DNA from: Clostridiales bacterium
Lineage (GTDB): Bacteria > Bacillota > Clostridia > Christensenellales > Borkfalkiaceae
NCBI GenBank assembly: GCA_015069285.1
Contig: SVIX01000006.1
Coordinates: 1 to 41,393 of the forward strand
Direction of reading: 5' to 3'
DNA: 41,393 nt
In this document: positions 7,884-16,528 of the stretch, piece after piece
Position numbering within the stretch: the first letter of the stretch is position 1
Layout of the letters: every line of letters starts with the position of its first letter
The notes under the pieces: model-generated
Database searches by the model: none
Told to the model about the DNA's origin: nothing
Seen by the model: the letters and a program-made list of their open reading frames with translations, nothing else
Program-made: the position numbers and the translations under genes

Positions 7884-7899
7884 TCAGTTCATTCAAGAA

Positions 7900-10800
7900 T
7901 TATTCTTTTTTAGATTTCTTTTCTTTTTTCGGAGCTTGGGCTTTACGCGATTTAAGCACTACCTTTCTAAGGACAAGACTTACCACCGCCAAGACGAGTA
8001 CCGCGGCGATTGCAATCGAGCTTGCCAAAAGCCAAACGTTCATCGTGTTTTCAGGTGCTTCTTCTTCCTCTTCGTGGTCGTGGTCATGGTCGTCGTCTGC
8101 CTCCGCCGAAACGGTCGTTTCCGCAGTCGAGAAGTCTGCGTAGGTAACGTAGCTTACACCAGCCGTTTCTTTATACAAGTACGCTACTTTTTCCGCGTTG
8201 CTTGCCGAGGAATAGCTTGCGAAGTTATCGTAGGAGTTGCCTACCTTGTTTTCGTCGAGCGATTCGTCGTAACGGAGATATTTCGCGCTGTCGTAGAAGG
8301 AGAACGCGCCTTCAAAGTAGTTCTCGCCTTCGACCATACCTTCTTTCGCCGAGTCAAGCCAAGCGGTGATTTTTGCGTCCGTTTCGTCAACCGTCCAAGC
8401 GTCGAAAGCTACGAACGCGCCTCTGCCGTTGATTTTGCTGTTGTCGCGCGTACCGCTCCAAACTTCTAAGCGGTAGCTCTTCGCCTCGTCGCCCGTGTGC
8501 AAGTAGAAGGTTACGGTTGCCCAACCGTCGCCCGTACCCGTAACTTCCGCTTTTAACGCTTTTGCGTTGCCGTCGGCAATCGCCTCGTAACGAGCGGGAA
8601 GGGAGGCTAAGGAGAAGTCGCGTACTAAAATATTGTTTTCTTTGGAAACTCTGTCCGTGTTATACGCGTAAGCGGTTTTGTCCGTTTCGTTGTAATCGTA
8701 GAACGCAACGCCGTCGTTTCCGTCGTGTTTCCAATTATCGCTGTATTCGTAGCTAATGCCGTTTTCAAGTACCAAGTTACCCGCTTTTACGCCGTACGCT
8801 TGCAAGTTTGCATAGTACGCGTTTTTGTCGATACCTTCTGCGCCCGACCAGTTGGGGTTGACTTTATACAAACCGTTCGCTTGAAGTTTAAACGCCGTAT
8901 CCGTTCTTGCAACGAAATCTTCCGCGCTCGGGTCTTTCGCCAAAACGTTACCTTCTTCGTCGTACCAATAGGTGAGCGTTCTGCCTACGGACAAGCAATT
9001 TTGACGCGCGTCGTCGTTGGTGTCGATAAGATATACGCTTGCAACTGCGCCTTCGCTTACCTTTACGCGCAAGGAAACCGCTTTATAGGTGTTTGCCGAA
9101 ACGGTCGTCGTCGAACCGATAAAGCCGTACGATTGTCCCGCTTGTTCGGGGCTGTCGTCCGTATAGATAACGAGGGGTTGCGTCGTCATTTCGTCGAATA
9201 CGCTATTCCAAGTTGCGCCTTCGCCACCGAGTTTTTCCAAAATTTCCGTATAGTTTTCCGCGTGTTCTTTGTTTAAAAGACCTGCGTTTTGATAAACGTT
9301 GATGTCCGTATTCGCAACGTTACCGCCTACGTACGCGCTGTTGCTATATACGCCTTTGTAGTTTTTGGGAATAGCGAACCCGTCTTCGATATTCGCGTCC
9401 GAAAGCTTGGTCGCCGTATCGAATCCGCTGTCGCCTTTTGCTACGTTCGTTTCACCCGTGAGCGTTACGACTTTGGAATAGTTACCGCTCGCCGCGCAAG
9501 CAAACGCTTCGTCCGAGAAAGGATTGGTTGCGTCTAACGAGGATTTGCTCTTGAATCCCGTAAATACCGCAAAACCTTCGCCGTACGCGCTCTTTTCCGT
9601 ATCGATAACCGTCGTCGAACCGAGCGTGAACGAGAAGTTTACCGTCGCGCTATCTTCGCTATCGTTATGGATAAAGAAGAAACATTGTTGCCAACCGTCG
9701 TGAAGTTCCTTTTCCGTTTCCGTTTCGTTTTCCGTTACCGTAACTTTAATCGGGCTAATCGTAGTGGTGTCTAAACCGCTAATCGAAGGCTTGCCTTCTT
9801 TATCAAGCAAGGTAACGCCTGCGCCCGTGATGCCGTTCATATCCGAAGTTTTTACGAAGAAGGAGTACGCAACTTTTTCGCCTGCCTGAATGGTGATGGC
9901 AGGGGATTTTGCCGTATACGTCGCGCCTTTCGCCGAGAAAAGGATAAGCGCGTCGCCGTCCGTTAAATAGTCGTGGTCTTTAAAATATTCGTTATACGCC
10001 GCTTTTGCAAACGCGTTGTTGTCGTCGTTGAGCGTCGATGCTATGTTGCCGATAGCGTATTTGTCGTAATCGGTGTCAAAACCTGCGCCGAGCGAGGGCG
10101 AATAGGTTTGCGCGCCTGCAATAGTGGGGAATTTGGAAATATCGCTTTGTTCAATCGCCGTGTATTGGATATTGTTGCTGTCGCGCTTTTCCGTCGTCGG
10201 CGCAATTTCCCAACCCGTTTGCGTTAATAAATTATAGTTTTCAAAGTCGCCCGAGAAGTCGAGTACGAATTTCTTGGTATCTACTTCGCTTGCGTCGAAA
10301 ATTTTCGCTTCCTTGGAGCTACCGAGCGTCAATTCTTCACCGCTGGGTACGCTCATCGCGTTTTTGTTTTCTACGAGCTTACATTCGATATCGTCGAAGA
10401 ACGCGTAACCGTTGACGTATTCGTATCTATCCGTACCACCGCCAAGACCTAAGCCCAAAACGATAGTGAAGGTGGAGTCTGCGTACGACGCGCCTTTAAG
10501 CGCAAATTCGTATTTTACCCAGCCGTTGTTTTCCGTTACGCTTTCCGTATTGATATTCTTTACTTCCAACGGGTCGAGCGTTTTACCGCCGACCGAGTGC
10601 GTAATGGAAATATACGCGCCTTTATCAACGACTTCCTCCGTTTTGTCACCGCTCGTCGTCGTGCAGGTCAAATTGCTCGTTTTTACCCAAACGGAGAAGT
10701 TCGCGCTCGTACCTGCGTTTACCGTCACGCTCGTGGAGGAGGTGAACTTTTGCGCCGTACCCAAATGCGCGTACGAGGAGTTGGAGTATTCGTTGTGGAG

Positions 10801-11457
10801 CATTAAGACTTTGGTATTCGTTTTACCGTCTTCGTCTTCCGTAACTTCCTTGCCTTCTACCCAATCGTGCGTACGGGGATTCGCGACGGCGGTAAAAGTT
10901 TCGTCGTCTTGCTTTAATAAGGGCAAATCCTCGTCGTCGATATTAAACGATTGATAAAATTCAAGGTCGGTAATATCCTTATCGTCATCGTCGTCGTTGG
11001 CGTCTTTCCAAGCCGAGTAGTATTCGAGCTTATCGCGCACGGACATCGTGTCCCATTTGCTTTTCGCCTCTTCTTCGGTAAGCTCTTTTGCCGGCTTGTC
11101 CAAATTGGAAACGGTTAAATTCTTCCACGCATCGTCTTGCGTGTCGACAATACCGCTCGCCGCTTTGGAGGAAAGCGCCGTACCGCTCGTTGCGGAGTTG
11201 ACCGAACGCGTCCAACCCGTAACGCTCGTCACGATAGGATTCAAACCGTCTTTGTCGTCGTACGTTTCAAAGTCGGCGTTTTTTACGAGTCCTTCGTCGG
11301 AGAAGGTTTCGCTTTCCGTGCTCTCTTCCGAGGAAGAAGAGGAGGAAGACGAAGAATCGTTTGAACAGGACGCGAACGCCACCGTTGTGGAAGTCGCCAT
11401 CATCAGCGACATAAAGATTGCAAGTAAATTTTTCTTGCGGGAGTAATTTTTCTTCAT
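7900..11457 (-). CDS. Large secreted, membrane-anchored protein with CBM-like modules
   Basis: 1185 residues, function not recognised. The N-terminus is a lipoprotein-like signal (KKNLLAIFMSL...VAFASC, Cys at about residue 31) followed by a Ser/Glu-rich linker. The long extracellular part holds several stretches typical of carbohydrate-binding jelly-roll modules: LVKNADFETY near residue 57, YAFFDDIECKL, LDFSGDFENYN, and VTFYLHTGDE...YRLEVWSG. The C-terminus has an acidic, His-containing stretch (DDDHDHDHEEEEE), one transmembrane helix (VWLLASSIAIAAVLVLAVV) and a Lys-rich cytoplasmic tail. No catalytic motif was found. A surface glycan-binding role is an inference. It has its own promoter and terminator and is monocistronic. 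Confidence 0.72.
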   Translation of the reverse strand: MKKNYSRKKNLLAIFMSLMMATSTTVAFASCSNDSSSSSSSSSEESTESETFSDEGLVKNADFETYDDKDGLNPIVTSVTGWTRSVNSATSGTALSSKAASGIVDTQDDAWKNLTVSNLDKPAKELTEEEAKSKWDTMSVRDKLEYYSAWKDANDDDDDKDITDLEFYQSFNIDDEDLPLLKQDDETFTAVANPRTHDWVEGKEVTEDEDGKTNTKVLMLHNEYSNSSYAHLGTAQKFTSSTSVTVNAGTSANFSVWVKTSNLTCTTTSGDKTEEVVDKGAYISITHSVGGKTLDPLEVKNINTESVTENNGWVKYEFALKGASYADSTFTIVLGLGLGGGTDRYEYVNGYAFFDDIECKLVENKNAMSVPSGEELTLGSSKEAKIFDASEVDTKKFVLDFSGDFENYNLLTQTGWEIAPTTEKRDSNNIQYTAIEQSDISKFPTIAGAQTYSPSLGAGFDTDYDKYAIGNIASTLNDDNNAFAKAAYNEYFKDHDYLTDGDALILFSAKGATYTAKSPAITIQAGEKVAYSFFVKTSDMNGITGAGVTLLDKEGKPSISGLDTTTISPIKVTVTENETETEKELHDGWQQCFFFIHNDSEDSATVNFSFTLGSTTVIDTEKSAYGEGFAVFTGFKSKSSLDATNPFSDEAFACAASGNYSKVVTLTGETNVAKGDSGFDTATKLSDANIEDGFAIPKNYKGVYSNSAYVGGNVANTDINVYQNAGLLNKEHAENYTEILEKLGGEGATWNSVFDEMTTQPLVIYTDDSPEQAGQSYGFIGSTTTVSANTYKAVSLRVKVSEGAVASVYLIDTNDDARQNCLSVGRTLTYWYDEEGNVLAKDPSAEDFVARTDTAFKLQANGLYKVNPNWSGAEGIDKNAYYANLQAYGVKAGNLVLENGISYEYSDNWKHDGNDGVAFYDYNETDKTAYAYNTDRVSKENNILVRDFSLASLPARYEAIADGNAKALKAEVTGTGDGWATVTFYLHTGDEAKSYRLEVWSGTRDNSKINGRGAFVAFDAWTVDETDAKITAWLDSAKEGMVEGENYFEGAFSFYDSAKYLRYDESLDENKVGNSYDNFASYSSASNAEKVAYLYKETAGVSYVTYADFSTAETTVSAEADDDHDHDHEEEEEAPENTMNVWLLASSIAIAAVLVLAVVSLVLRKVVLKSRKAQAPKKEKKSKKE

Positions 11458-11542
11458 ACAATCACCTTTTTGGTATTTGTTATTAATATAGTGTTGCGCG
11501 TGCGAGATTAAACGCTAAGCCTAAAAAACACCACGCTATACT

Positions 11543-11571
11543 ATTTTAATACAAATTTCAGTTATTGGCAA
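11543..11571 (-). promoter_or_regulatory. Promoter of the surface protein gene
   Basis: On the minus strand TTGCCA (11571-11566), a 17-bp spacer and TAAAAT (11548-11543). The leader is about 80 nt, ending in an AAGGTGAT ribosome binding site before the ATG at 11457. Confidence 0.55.
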
Positions 11572-11684
11572 GCGTTTATGGCTACCCAAAGGCGAAAAAG
11601 TTTGATAAAAAGCAAAAAATTACGCAAAATACGGTTGAAAGCGATGTGTAAACGGAAAATTTTTCCGTAACGGGAGGAAGGCGT

Positions 11685-12053
11685 ATGACGCAAGCGAAAT
11701 TGAAAAACGCAAAACGCTTAGTTTGCGGAACGGCGGTAGGCGTGGCGAACAGTTTATTCGGCGGAGGGGGAGGAATGTTAGCCGTGCCCCTTTTATGCGC
11801 CACGGACTATACGCAAAAACAGGCGCACGCCACGGCGATTTTGGTGATTTTACCCGTGTCCTTTTGTTCGTTTTTGCTGTATTTCATACAAGGCTTATAC
11901 GATTTTTCCGTGCTGATTCCCACGGCAATCGGGGTGGCGTTCGGAGGGGAAGTCGGCGCGCTTTTTTTGGGCAAATTGCCCACGAAAACGGTAAACTTGA
12001 TTTTCGCGTTTTTACAAGCCGTTGCAGGCGCGTTTTTGTTCTTTTTTAAATAG
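11685..12053 (+). CDS. TauE/SafE (TSUP) family half-transporter, N-terminal half
   Basis: 122 residues with about four membrane segments. The Gly-rich motif NSLFGGGGGMLAVPLL near residue 25 is the TSUP signature. Full TSUP transporters have two such repeats in ~250 residues; here each repeat is a separate gene, and the second starts at 12249. The two products probably pair to form one exporter of sulfite or another organosulfur anion; the substrate is not evident. The ribosome binding site GGGAGGAAGG precedes ATG 11685. The last base of the stop codon TAG is the first base of an inserted MITE. Before insertion the stop was TAA (see findings). Confidence 0.78.
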   Translation: MTQAKLKNAKRLVCGTAVGVANSLFGGGGGMLAVPLLCATDYTQKQAHATAILVILPVSFCSFLLYFIQGLYDFSVLIPTAIGVAFGGEVGALFLGKLPTKTVNLIFAFLQAVAGAFLFFFK

Positions 12054-12209
12054 GCTTTGTCACGTCACTTGGTGAAAAATCCTACGAAATACTTCGTATT
12101 AGGCGCGGTTACATACCGTTTCGCTAATACTTGTCTTTCTTGCATTTTTCTCGTAAAACCACAGAAAAAATAGATTTTTTGTTAATCAACCATTCTTTGT
12201 GACATAGCC
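12053..12209 (+). mobile_element. MITE copy 2, flanked by an 8-bp target duplication
   Basis: A 157-bp element with left end GGCTTTGTCACGTCACTTGG and right end CATTCTTTGTGACATAGCC, which are imperfect inverted repeats. It is flanked by TTTAAATA at 12045-12052 and 12210-12217, a perfect 8-bp direct repeat. The middle is shorter and diverged from the 182-bp copies. No coding sequence is present, so mobility would need a transposase in trans. Confidence 0.9.
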
Positions 12210-12248
12210 TTTAAATAAATTTTGCGTTAGGAGGAGGGGGAATCGCGC

Positions 12249-12608
12249 ATGTCTTTTTATCTTTATCTTGCGTTGGGTTTTATCGGCGGTATCCCTGCCG
12301 GAATGGGTATGGGAGGCGGTACGGTGACGATACCGCTACTCGTGCTTTTTGGGGGTGTAGAGCAGAAAATCGCCCAATGCGCCAACCTTTTTTCCTTTTT
12401 GCCAATGAGCGTGGGCGCGCTCCATACGCACGCGAAAAACGGGCTATTGAAGACGCAGGGAATTTTATGGGTGATTCTACCCGCTCTGTTGCTTTCGCTT
12501 TTAGGCGCGCTTTTAGCAGGCGCTTTGCCCTCTGCGCTTTTGCGTCGCGCGTTCGGCGTTTTCCTGATTGCGCTTTCCTTTTTTACGATTTTGAAAGGTA
12601 AAAATTAA
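12249..12608 (+). CDS. TauE/SafE (TSUP) family half-transporter, C-terminal half
   Basis: 119 residues, four predicted membrane segments, with the repeat motif GGIPAGMGMGGGTVTIPLL at residues ~13-31. It is the partner of the 122-residue protein upstream. Removing the MITE restores an intergenic distance of about 30 nt, so the pair was a tight operon. The ribosome binding site is a long GGAGGAGGGGG run before ATG 12249. The MITE now lies in the shared message and could affect expression of this half. Confidence 0.78.
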   Translation: MSFYLYLALGFIGGIPAGMGMGGGTVTIPLLVLFGGVEQKIAQCANLFSFLPMSVGALHTHAKNGLLKTQGILWVILPALLLSLLGALLAGALPSALLRRAFGVFLIALSFFTILKGKN

Positions 12609-12714
12609 AAGAATTTTCCAGCAAGAAATAAGTCAAAATATACAAAAAATATTACCGATTTTATAAAAAATAAAAAATATTGAAAGTTTTTATCAAAAAT
12701 TTCAAAAAAGGGTA

Positions 12715-12743
12715 TTTACAAATCGGCTTTTGTGTGGTATACT
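12715..12743 (+). promoter_or_regulatory. Promoter of ppx
   Basis: TTTACA (12715-12720), 17-bp spacer, TATACT (12738-12743). The leader to the GTG start is about 118 nt. Positions 12609-12714 are AT-rich with no gene. Confidence 0.72.
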
Positions 12744-12867
12744 ATGGAAAATTTTTAACGAGAGCGGGAGCGTTGCGCCGAAACGCGTCCGTTCTTTATA
12801 CGGAAAGACGAAAAGTATGAAAAATTCGTAGCGAAAAGGTTGCGAAAGAAAAAAATAGAGGTAAGAA

Positions 12868-14379
12868 GTGAAAAGAATCGGTATTATTGATTTAGGTTCG
12901 AATACGGCAAGATTGCTCATCGTGGAAATGTTCACCGATGGGCATTATATGGTAGTAGATGAGTTGAAAGAAAGCGTTCGGCTCGGTCAAGATATGGAGC
13001 GGGACGGGTTCTTAAAACCTCAACGCATTGCGGAAACGATTAAAACGCTGAAGATGTTTAAGCGTCTTTGCGATACGAGCGGGGTGGAACGCATTATCGC
13101 CGTAGGTACGGCGGCGGTTCGTCGCGCAAAAAATCAGCGTTCTTTTTTAGACGAGGTACAAGTAGCGTGTAACATTACTATTCGCGTACTTACGGAAGAA
13201 GAAGAGGCGTTGCTCGTGTATCGCGGAGTTATCAATTCGATGGATATTCCCAAAGGGCTTATTTTAGAGATTGGTGGCGGTAGCACGAAAATCGTATATT
13301 ATAACCGTAGAAATTTACTCAACTACGCGTCTTTACCGTTCGGCGCGGTGACGCTTACCGATTTGTTTGCAAACGACGCAACGCCGGAAGAGGCGGCGCA
13401 ACATATCGAAGAGTTCTTCACCGAACAGCTTAAAAAATTGCCTTGGTTGAAAGAGGTTGACCCCGAGGCGCACATGATTGGCGCGGGCGGTTCGTTCCGT
13501 AATTTGTTTAAAATTGCCAAGCTCGTAAGAAAATATCCTTTGGATATGGCGCACAATTACCGTTTGAGCACCGAAGATTTTTCGGGAATTTACGATATGC
13601 TCAAAGTTTTGGACGTGGACAAGCGTAAAAAAATCAAAGGTCTTTCGCCCAAACGCGCGGATATTATGCCCGCGGCGATGGCGATTATTAAATCGTTCGT
13701 GTCCTATATGGACATCAACGAGTTTGCCATTTGCGGTTGCGGACTTAGAGAGGGGCTTATGCTCAATCAAGCTTTGCCGATTACGGCGGAAAAGCCTATT
13801 TCCGATGTTTTGGGGTACAGTTTGGATACGCTCGTGAAATATCACGAGTGCGACGTGAAACACGTAGAACACGTGTTACAACTTTCCGTACAACTGTTCA
13901 AACAACTTCGCGTTTTGCATAAATTCCCCCGTCAATATTTAAAGGTACTTAAAATTGCGGCGAGTATGCACGACTGCGGAAGACGGGTGAAATATTATAA
14001 CCACGCTCGGCATAGCTGGTATATGACGCTGAACGCGCCCATTTACGGCGCAACGCACAGGGAAATCGTTTTAGCCGCTTTCGTGGCGGGAGGTCATAAC
14101 CGCGAGGAAATACCGTTGCAGGAATGGCAAAAGTACAAAGACCTCGTTTTGGAAGAGGATTTGGAGGCAGTGAAAAAGTTGGGCGTATTGCTCCGCATCG
14201 CCGAGAGCTTGGACAGAACGCAATGTGGCGTGGTCACGGGCGTAAACTGTGACGTTTTGGGGGATTCCGTTATTATGAAAACGGAACTTTCGGGCGACGC
14301 GACGCTGGAAATTCGGGACGCGGAATCGGCGAGCGTAGAATTTAAACGAGCCTTCCATAAGAATTTGGAAATTTTGTAA
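12868..14379 (+). CDS. ppx: Exopolyphosphatase, Ppx/GppA family
   Basis: Degrades inorganic polyphosphate, or pppGpp in the GppA branch; cytoplasmic, 503 residues. The actin-like/ASKHA ATPase fold is shown by GIIDLGSNTARLLIVE (phosphate-1), AVGTAAVRRAKN, and LILEIGGGSTKIVYY near residue 135. The C-terminal ~190 residues form an HD-like helical domain (SMHDCGRRVKYYNHARHSWY), as in full-length Ppx. The start is a GTG at 12868 with an AGAGGTAAG ribosome binding site. A weakly coupled maf gene follows 90 nt later. Ppx and GppA activities cannot be separated from sequence. Confidence 0.9.
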   Translation: MKRIGIIDLGSNTARLLIVEMFTDGHYMVVDELKESVRLGQDMERDGFLKPQRIAETIKTLKMFKRLCDTSGVERIIAVGTAAVRRAKNQRSFLDEVQVACNITIRVLTEEEEALLVYRGVINSMDIPKGLILEIGGGSTKIVYYNRRNLLNYASLPFGAVTLTDLFANDATPEEAAQHIEEFFTEQLKKLPWLKEVDPEAHMIGAGGSFRNLFKIAKLVRKYPLDMAHNYRLSTEDFSGIYDMLKVLDVDKRKKIKGLSPKRADIMPAAMAIIKSFVSYMDINEFAICGCGLREGLMLNQALPITAEKPISDVLGYSLDTLVKYHECDVKHVEHVLQLSVQLFKQLRVLHKFPRQYLKVLKIAASMHDCGRRVKYYNHARHSWYMTLNAPIYGATHREIVLAAFVAGGHNREEIPLQEWQKYKDLVLEEDLEAVKKLGVLLRIAESLDRTQCGVVTGVNCDVLGDSVIMKTELSGDATLEIRDAESASVEFKRAFHKNLEIL

Positions 14380-14468
14380 AAAGACGAAAACCGCTCTTTC
14401 AAAAACGCCGTAAGGGGTTGAGGACGGGCGGATTTTCTTTGTATTCGCGAGCATTACGGAGCTTATTT

Positions 14469-15050
14469 ATGGATTGGATACTTGCAAGCGCCTCGCCAAG
14501 ACGCAAAGAACTGTTCGGCGAGGTTATCGGTACGGCGTTTGCCGTTATTCCTGCGCGTGGCGAAGAGGACGCGGGCGCGTTTACGACGCCCGGCGAACTC
14601 GTCGAGCGTTTGGCGCGCCAAAAAGCGGAAGAGGTAGCCTCCTTGCCTGAGGCGAAGGGGAAAGCCGTGCTCGGCGCGGATACCGTCGTGGCGTTAAACG
14701 GAAAAATTTTCGGAAAACCTGCCGATGAAGACGAGGCGTTCCGAATGCTTAAAGCGTTATCGGGGAACACGCACGAGGTTTATACGGGCGTATGTATTTG
14801 TTATCCGCTTGAAAAAGGCGGTTGTGAAAAGGTCGTTTTTTCCGTGTGTACGAAGGTCAAATTTTTCCCATTAACGAACGAGGAGATTTTAGCGTATATC
14901 GCAACGGGTTCGCCGTTAGACAAAGCGGGCGCGTACGGAATACAGGACGGCGGGCTCGTGGAAAAAATCGAGGGTAGCTTTTCCAACGTCGTGGGATTGC
15001 CCGTGGAGGAATGTAAAAAGGTCGTAGCAAAACTTTTTAAGAGTATGTAA
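14469..15050 (+). CDS. maf: Maf-family nucleoside triphosphate pyrophosphatase
   Basis: House-cleaning dTTP/UTP (or modified NTP) pyrophosphatase, 193 residues. The N-terminal substrate loop is ILASASPRRKEL and the catalytic region reads VLGADTVVALNGKIFGKP. IQDGGLVEKIEGSFSNVVGLPV is the family's C-terminal hallmark. I place the start at ATG 14469 (MDWILASASPRR), preceded by ACGGAG; the in-frame upstream extension lacks family residues. It lies 25 nt ahead of an mreB-like gene; a maf-mreB neighbourhood is known in Bacillus. Confidence 0.92.
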   Translation: MDWILASASPRRKELFGEVIGTAFAVIPARGEEDAGAFTTPGELVERLARQKAEEVASLPEAKGKAVLGADTVVALNGKIFGKPADEDEAFRMLKALSGNTHEVYTGVCICYPLEKGGCEKVVFSVCTKVKFFPLTNEEILAYIATGSPLDKAGAYGIQDGGLVEKIEGSFSNVVGLPVEECKKVVAKLFKSM

Positions 15051-15075
15051 ACAGGAAAAAAACAGGGAGGGAGTT

Positions 15076-16083
15076 ATGTGGAAATTATCCATTGATTTGG
15101 GTTCGTCGACGACGAAAATTTACCGCGCGGATACCAGCAACGGTATCGTTCTTTCCGAACCGTCCTGCGTGGCGGTCGTCGGAGAGGAGCGGGAGATAAA
15201 GGCGATAGGAAAAGAGGCGAAAAATCTTATCGGTAAAACGGCGGAATACACCAGTATCATCTATCCCGTGTACGAAGGGGAAATCGTCGATATGCGTTTG
15301 GCGGTGGAGATGCTCAAAGCGTTCTTTAACCGTATCGGCATTAAAGCGTCGGCGCTCCGTCGCGCGCAAGTTCTAATGAGCGTGCCTTGCGGGATTTCCG
15401 ACCGCGTGCTTTCGCAATATAAAACGCTAACGGAAGAATGTGGTTTAAAAAAGGTGTTTTTCGTGGAGCAACCTTACCTTTCCGCCGTAAGCGCGGACGC
15501 GGTGTTGAGCGATTCCGACCCCGTTTTTTGTTTGGATATAGGCGGAGGGGTAACGAACGTCGCGGTCGTATCCGCCGACGGGATTATCGCCGGCGTGTCG
15601 ATGAATATCGGCGGAAATAATATCGACGCGAATATTTTAGCGAAAGTCGCAAGGGTAAATAAATTAAAAATCGGCGCGTTGACGGCGGAACGCTTAAAAA
15701 AGGAAATCGGTTCGCTCGCTTTACAAGCGCGCGGTACGATGGTGGCAGAGGGCAGTTCTATAGATACCTGCCGACCTTCCGCTACCTCCATTCAAGCCTC
15801 CGATTTAACCGATTGTATACGCGTGTATATTGATAAAATTATCGAATACGCCACGGCGGTATTGAAACAGTTGCCCGCGGAGGTGGCGGCGACGGTGAAC
15901 AGAAACGGCGTGTACCTTTCAGGCGGGGTAATGAATATCCCTTATTTACCGCAGTATATCGGCGCGAAGTTCGAAATGCGTTATCACGTTTGCCAAGAAC
16001 CGCAATTTGCGTCCGTGTTGGGTGGCGGAACGGTAATTCGGGATAAAGAACTTATCAAAGCGTTCGCCAAAGTTACGGAATAA
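15076..16083 (+). CDS. mreB: MreB-like actin homologue
   Basis: Bacterial actin that organises lateral cell-wall synthesis under the membrane; 335 residues. Phosphate-1 is SIDLGSSTTKIY, phosphate-2 is FCLDIGGGVTNVAVVS, and the C-terminal adenosine motif is VYLSGGVMNIPYL. The residues ILSEPSCVAV and GEIVDMRLAVEMLKAF are MreB-like. It is diverged from canonical MreB (Thr-Lys-Ile-Tyr after the first loop), so it may be an Mbl/MreBH-type paralogue. No mreC/mreD genes follow; a terminator does. The ribosome binding site is GGGAGGGAG. Confidence 0.85.
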   Translation: MWKLSIDLGSSTTKIYRADTSNGIVLSEPSCVAVVGEEREIKAIGKEAKNLIGKTAEYTSIIYPVYEGEIVDMRLAVEMLKAFFNRIGIKASALRRAQVLMSVPCGISDRVLSQYKTLTEECGLKKVFFVEQPYLSAVSADAVLSDSDPVFCLDIGGGVTNVAVVSADGIIAGVSMNIGGNNIDANILAKVARVNKLKIGALTAERLKKEIGSLALQARGTMVAEGSSIDTCRPSATSIQASDLTDCIRVYIDKIIEYATAVLKQLPAEVAATVNRNGVYLSGGVMNIPYLPQYIGAKFEMRYHVCQEPQFASVLGGGTVIRDKELIKAFAKVTE

Positions 16084-16094
16084 AAGAAAAAATA

Positions 16095-16137
16095 AAATAG
16101 CGGAATCCCTTATAAATAAAGGCGTTCCGCTATTTTC
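16095..16137 (+). terminator. Terminator after the mreB-like gene
   Basis: ATAGCGGAA (16097-16105) pairs with TTCCGCTAT (16125-16133), followed by a short T run. An inner CCTT/AAGG pairing extends the stem. Confidence 0.7.
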
Positions 16138-16181
16138 ATAAAAAAAATTTAAAAAAATTAAAAAAATTTTTCAAAAACCCC

Positions 16182-16209
16182 TTGACAAATAAAAAATTTG
16201 TGCTATAAT
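16182..16209 (+). promoter_or_regulatory. Strong promoter of the orphan transcription unit
   Basis: Perfect TTGACA (16182-16187) and perfect TATAAT (16204-16209) with a 16-bp spacer. It is the best consensus match in the window, yet no conventional gene follows. Confidence 0.9.
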
Positions 16210-16240
16210 AAAGGTACAAAAAGAAAGAAACGAACAAAAA

Positions 16241-16354
16241 ATGTTCAAACCTTTCAAAAAAAAACAAAGAGGAAAATCCGATGCACAAATAGGGAATAGC
16301 CGACAAGGTCGGCAAAAATGCCACAGGGATGGGGCGAAAGCAAACGAATGGTAA
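16241..16354 (+). CDS. Possible 37-residue basic peptide
   Basis: ATG 16241 to TAA 16354 encodes an Arg/Lys-rich peptide starting MFKPFKKKQRGKSDAQ and containing one Cys. It is the longest frame in the orphan unit, but its ribosome binding site is poor (only AG-rich sequence). It overlaps the next short frame (16318-16392, 24 codons, starting MPQGWGESKRM). Low confidence that it is translated. Confidence 0.25.
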   Translation: MFKPFKKKQRGKSDAQIGNSRQGRQKCHRDGAKANEW

Positions 16355-16372
16355 AGGAGGGTAAGAAAAGCG

Positions 16373-16411
16373 ATGATTCCTTACAGATTTAAGAAGGAGT
16401 ACGACGAATAA
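16373..16411 (+). CDS. Micro-ORF, 12 residues (MIPYRFKKEYDE)
   Basis: ATG 16373 to TAA 16411 encodes MIPYRFKKEYDE. An AAAGGAGGG sequence lies 11-12 nt upstream. It shares ATGATTCCTTAC and the first four residues MIPY with the micro-ORF at 16433. Translation is an inference. Confidence 0.35.
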   Translation: MIPYRFKKEYDE

Positions 16412-16432
16412 AAATCGAGGAGGGTAAAGCCT

Positions 16433-16477
16433 ATGATTCCTTACGATTTTACCAAACGGTACTTTCACAAAAAATAG
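16433..16477 (+). CDS. Micro-ORF, 14 residues (MIPYDFTKRYFHKK)
   Basis: ATG 16433 to TAG 16477 encodes MIPYDFTKRYFHKK, with GAGGAGGG ending 8 nt before the ATG. It is related to the micro-ORF at 16373. The ribosome binding site is paired in the hairpin drawn from 16414-16449, so translation could be structure-controlled. Confidence 0.35.
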   Translation: MIPYDFTKRYFHKK

Positions 16478-16495
16478 AAATGAGAGGGTAGTCCA

Positions 16496-16528
16496 ATGAA
16501 CTACGAAAACGAGGAGCATAAAAAATAA
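16496..16528 (+). CDS. Micro-ORF, 10 residues (MNYENEEHKK)
   Basis: ATG 16496 to TAA 16528 encodes MNYENEEHKK, with GAGAGGG ending 7 nt upstream. The local context GGGTA...ATGA resembles the two MIPY micro-ORFs. A further 6-codon frame (MLLTTE) starts at 16609 after AGAAGGA. Confidence 0.3.
   Translation: MNYENEEHKK

Noticed and set aside
16265..16340. Resemblance to RNase P RNA (AGAGGAAAATCC and ATGCCACAG look like conserved blocks)
   Set aside because: The 3' conserved block (ACAGAA...GCTTA) and the long-range P4 pairing are missing, and overall length and order do not fit. Kept as an unknown RNA.
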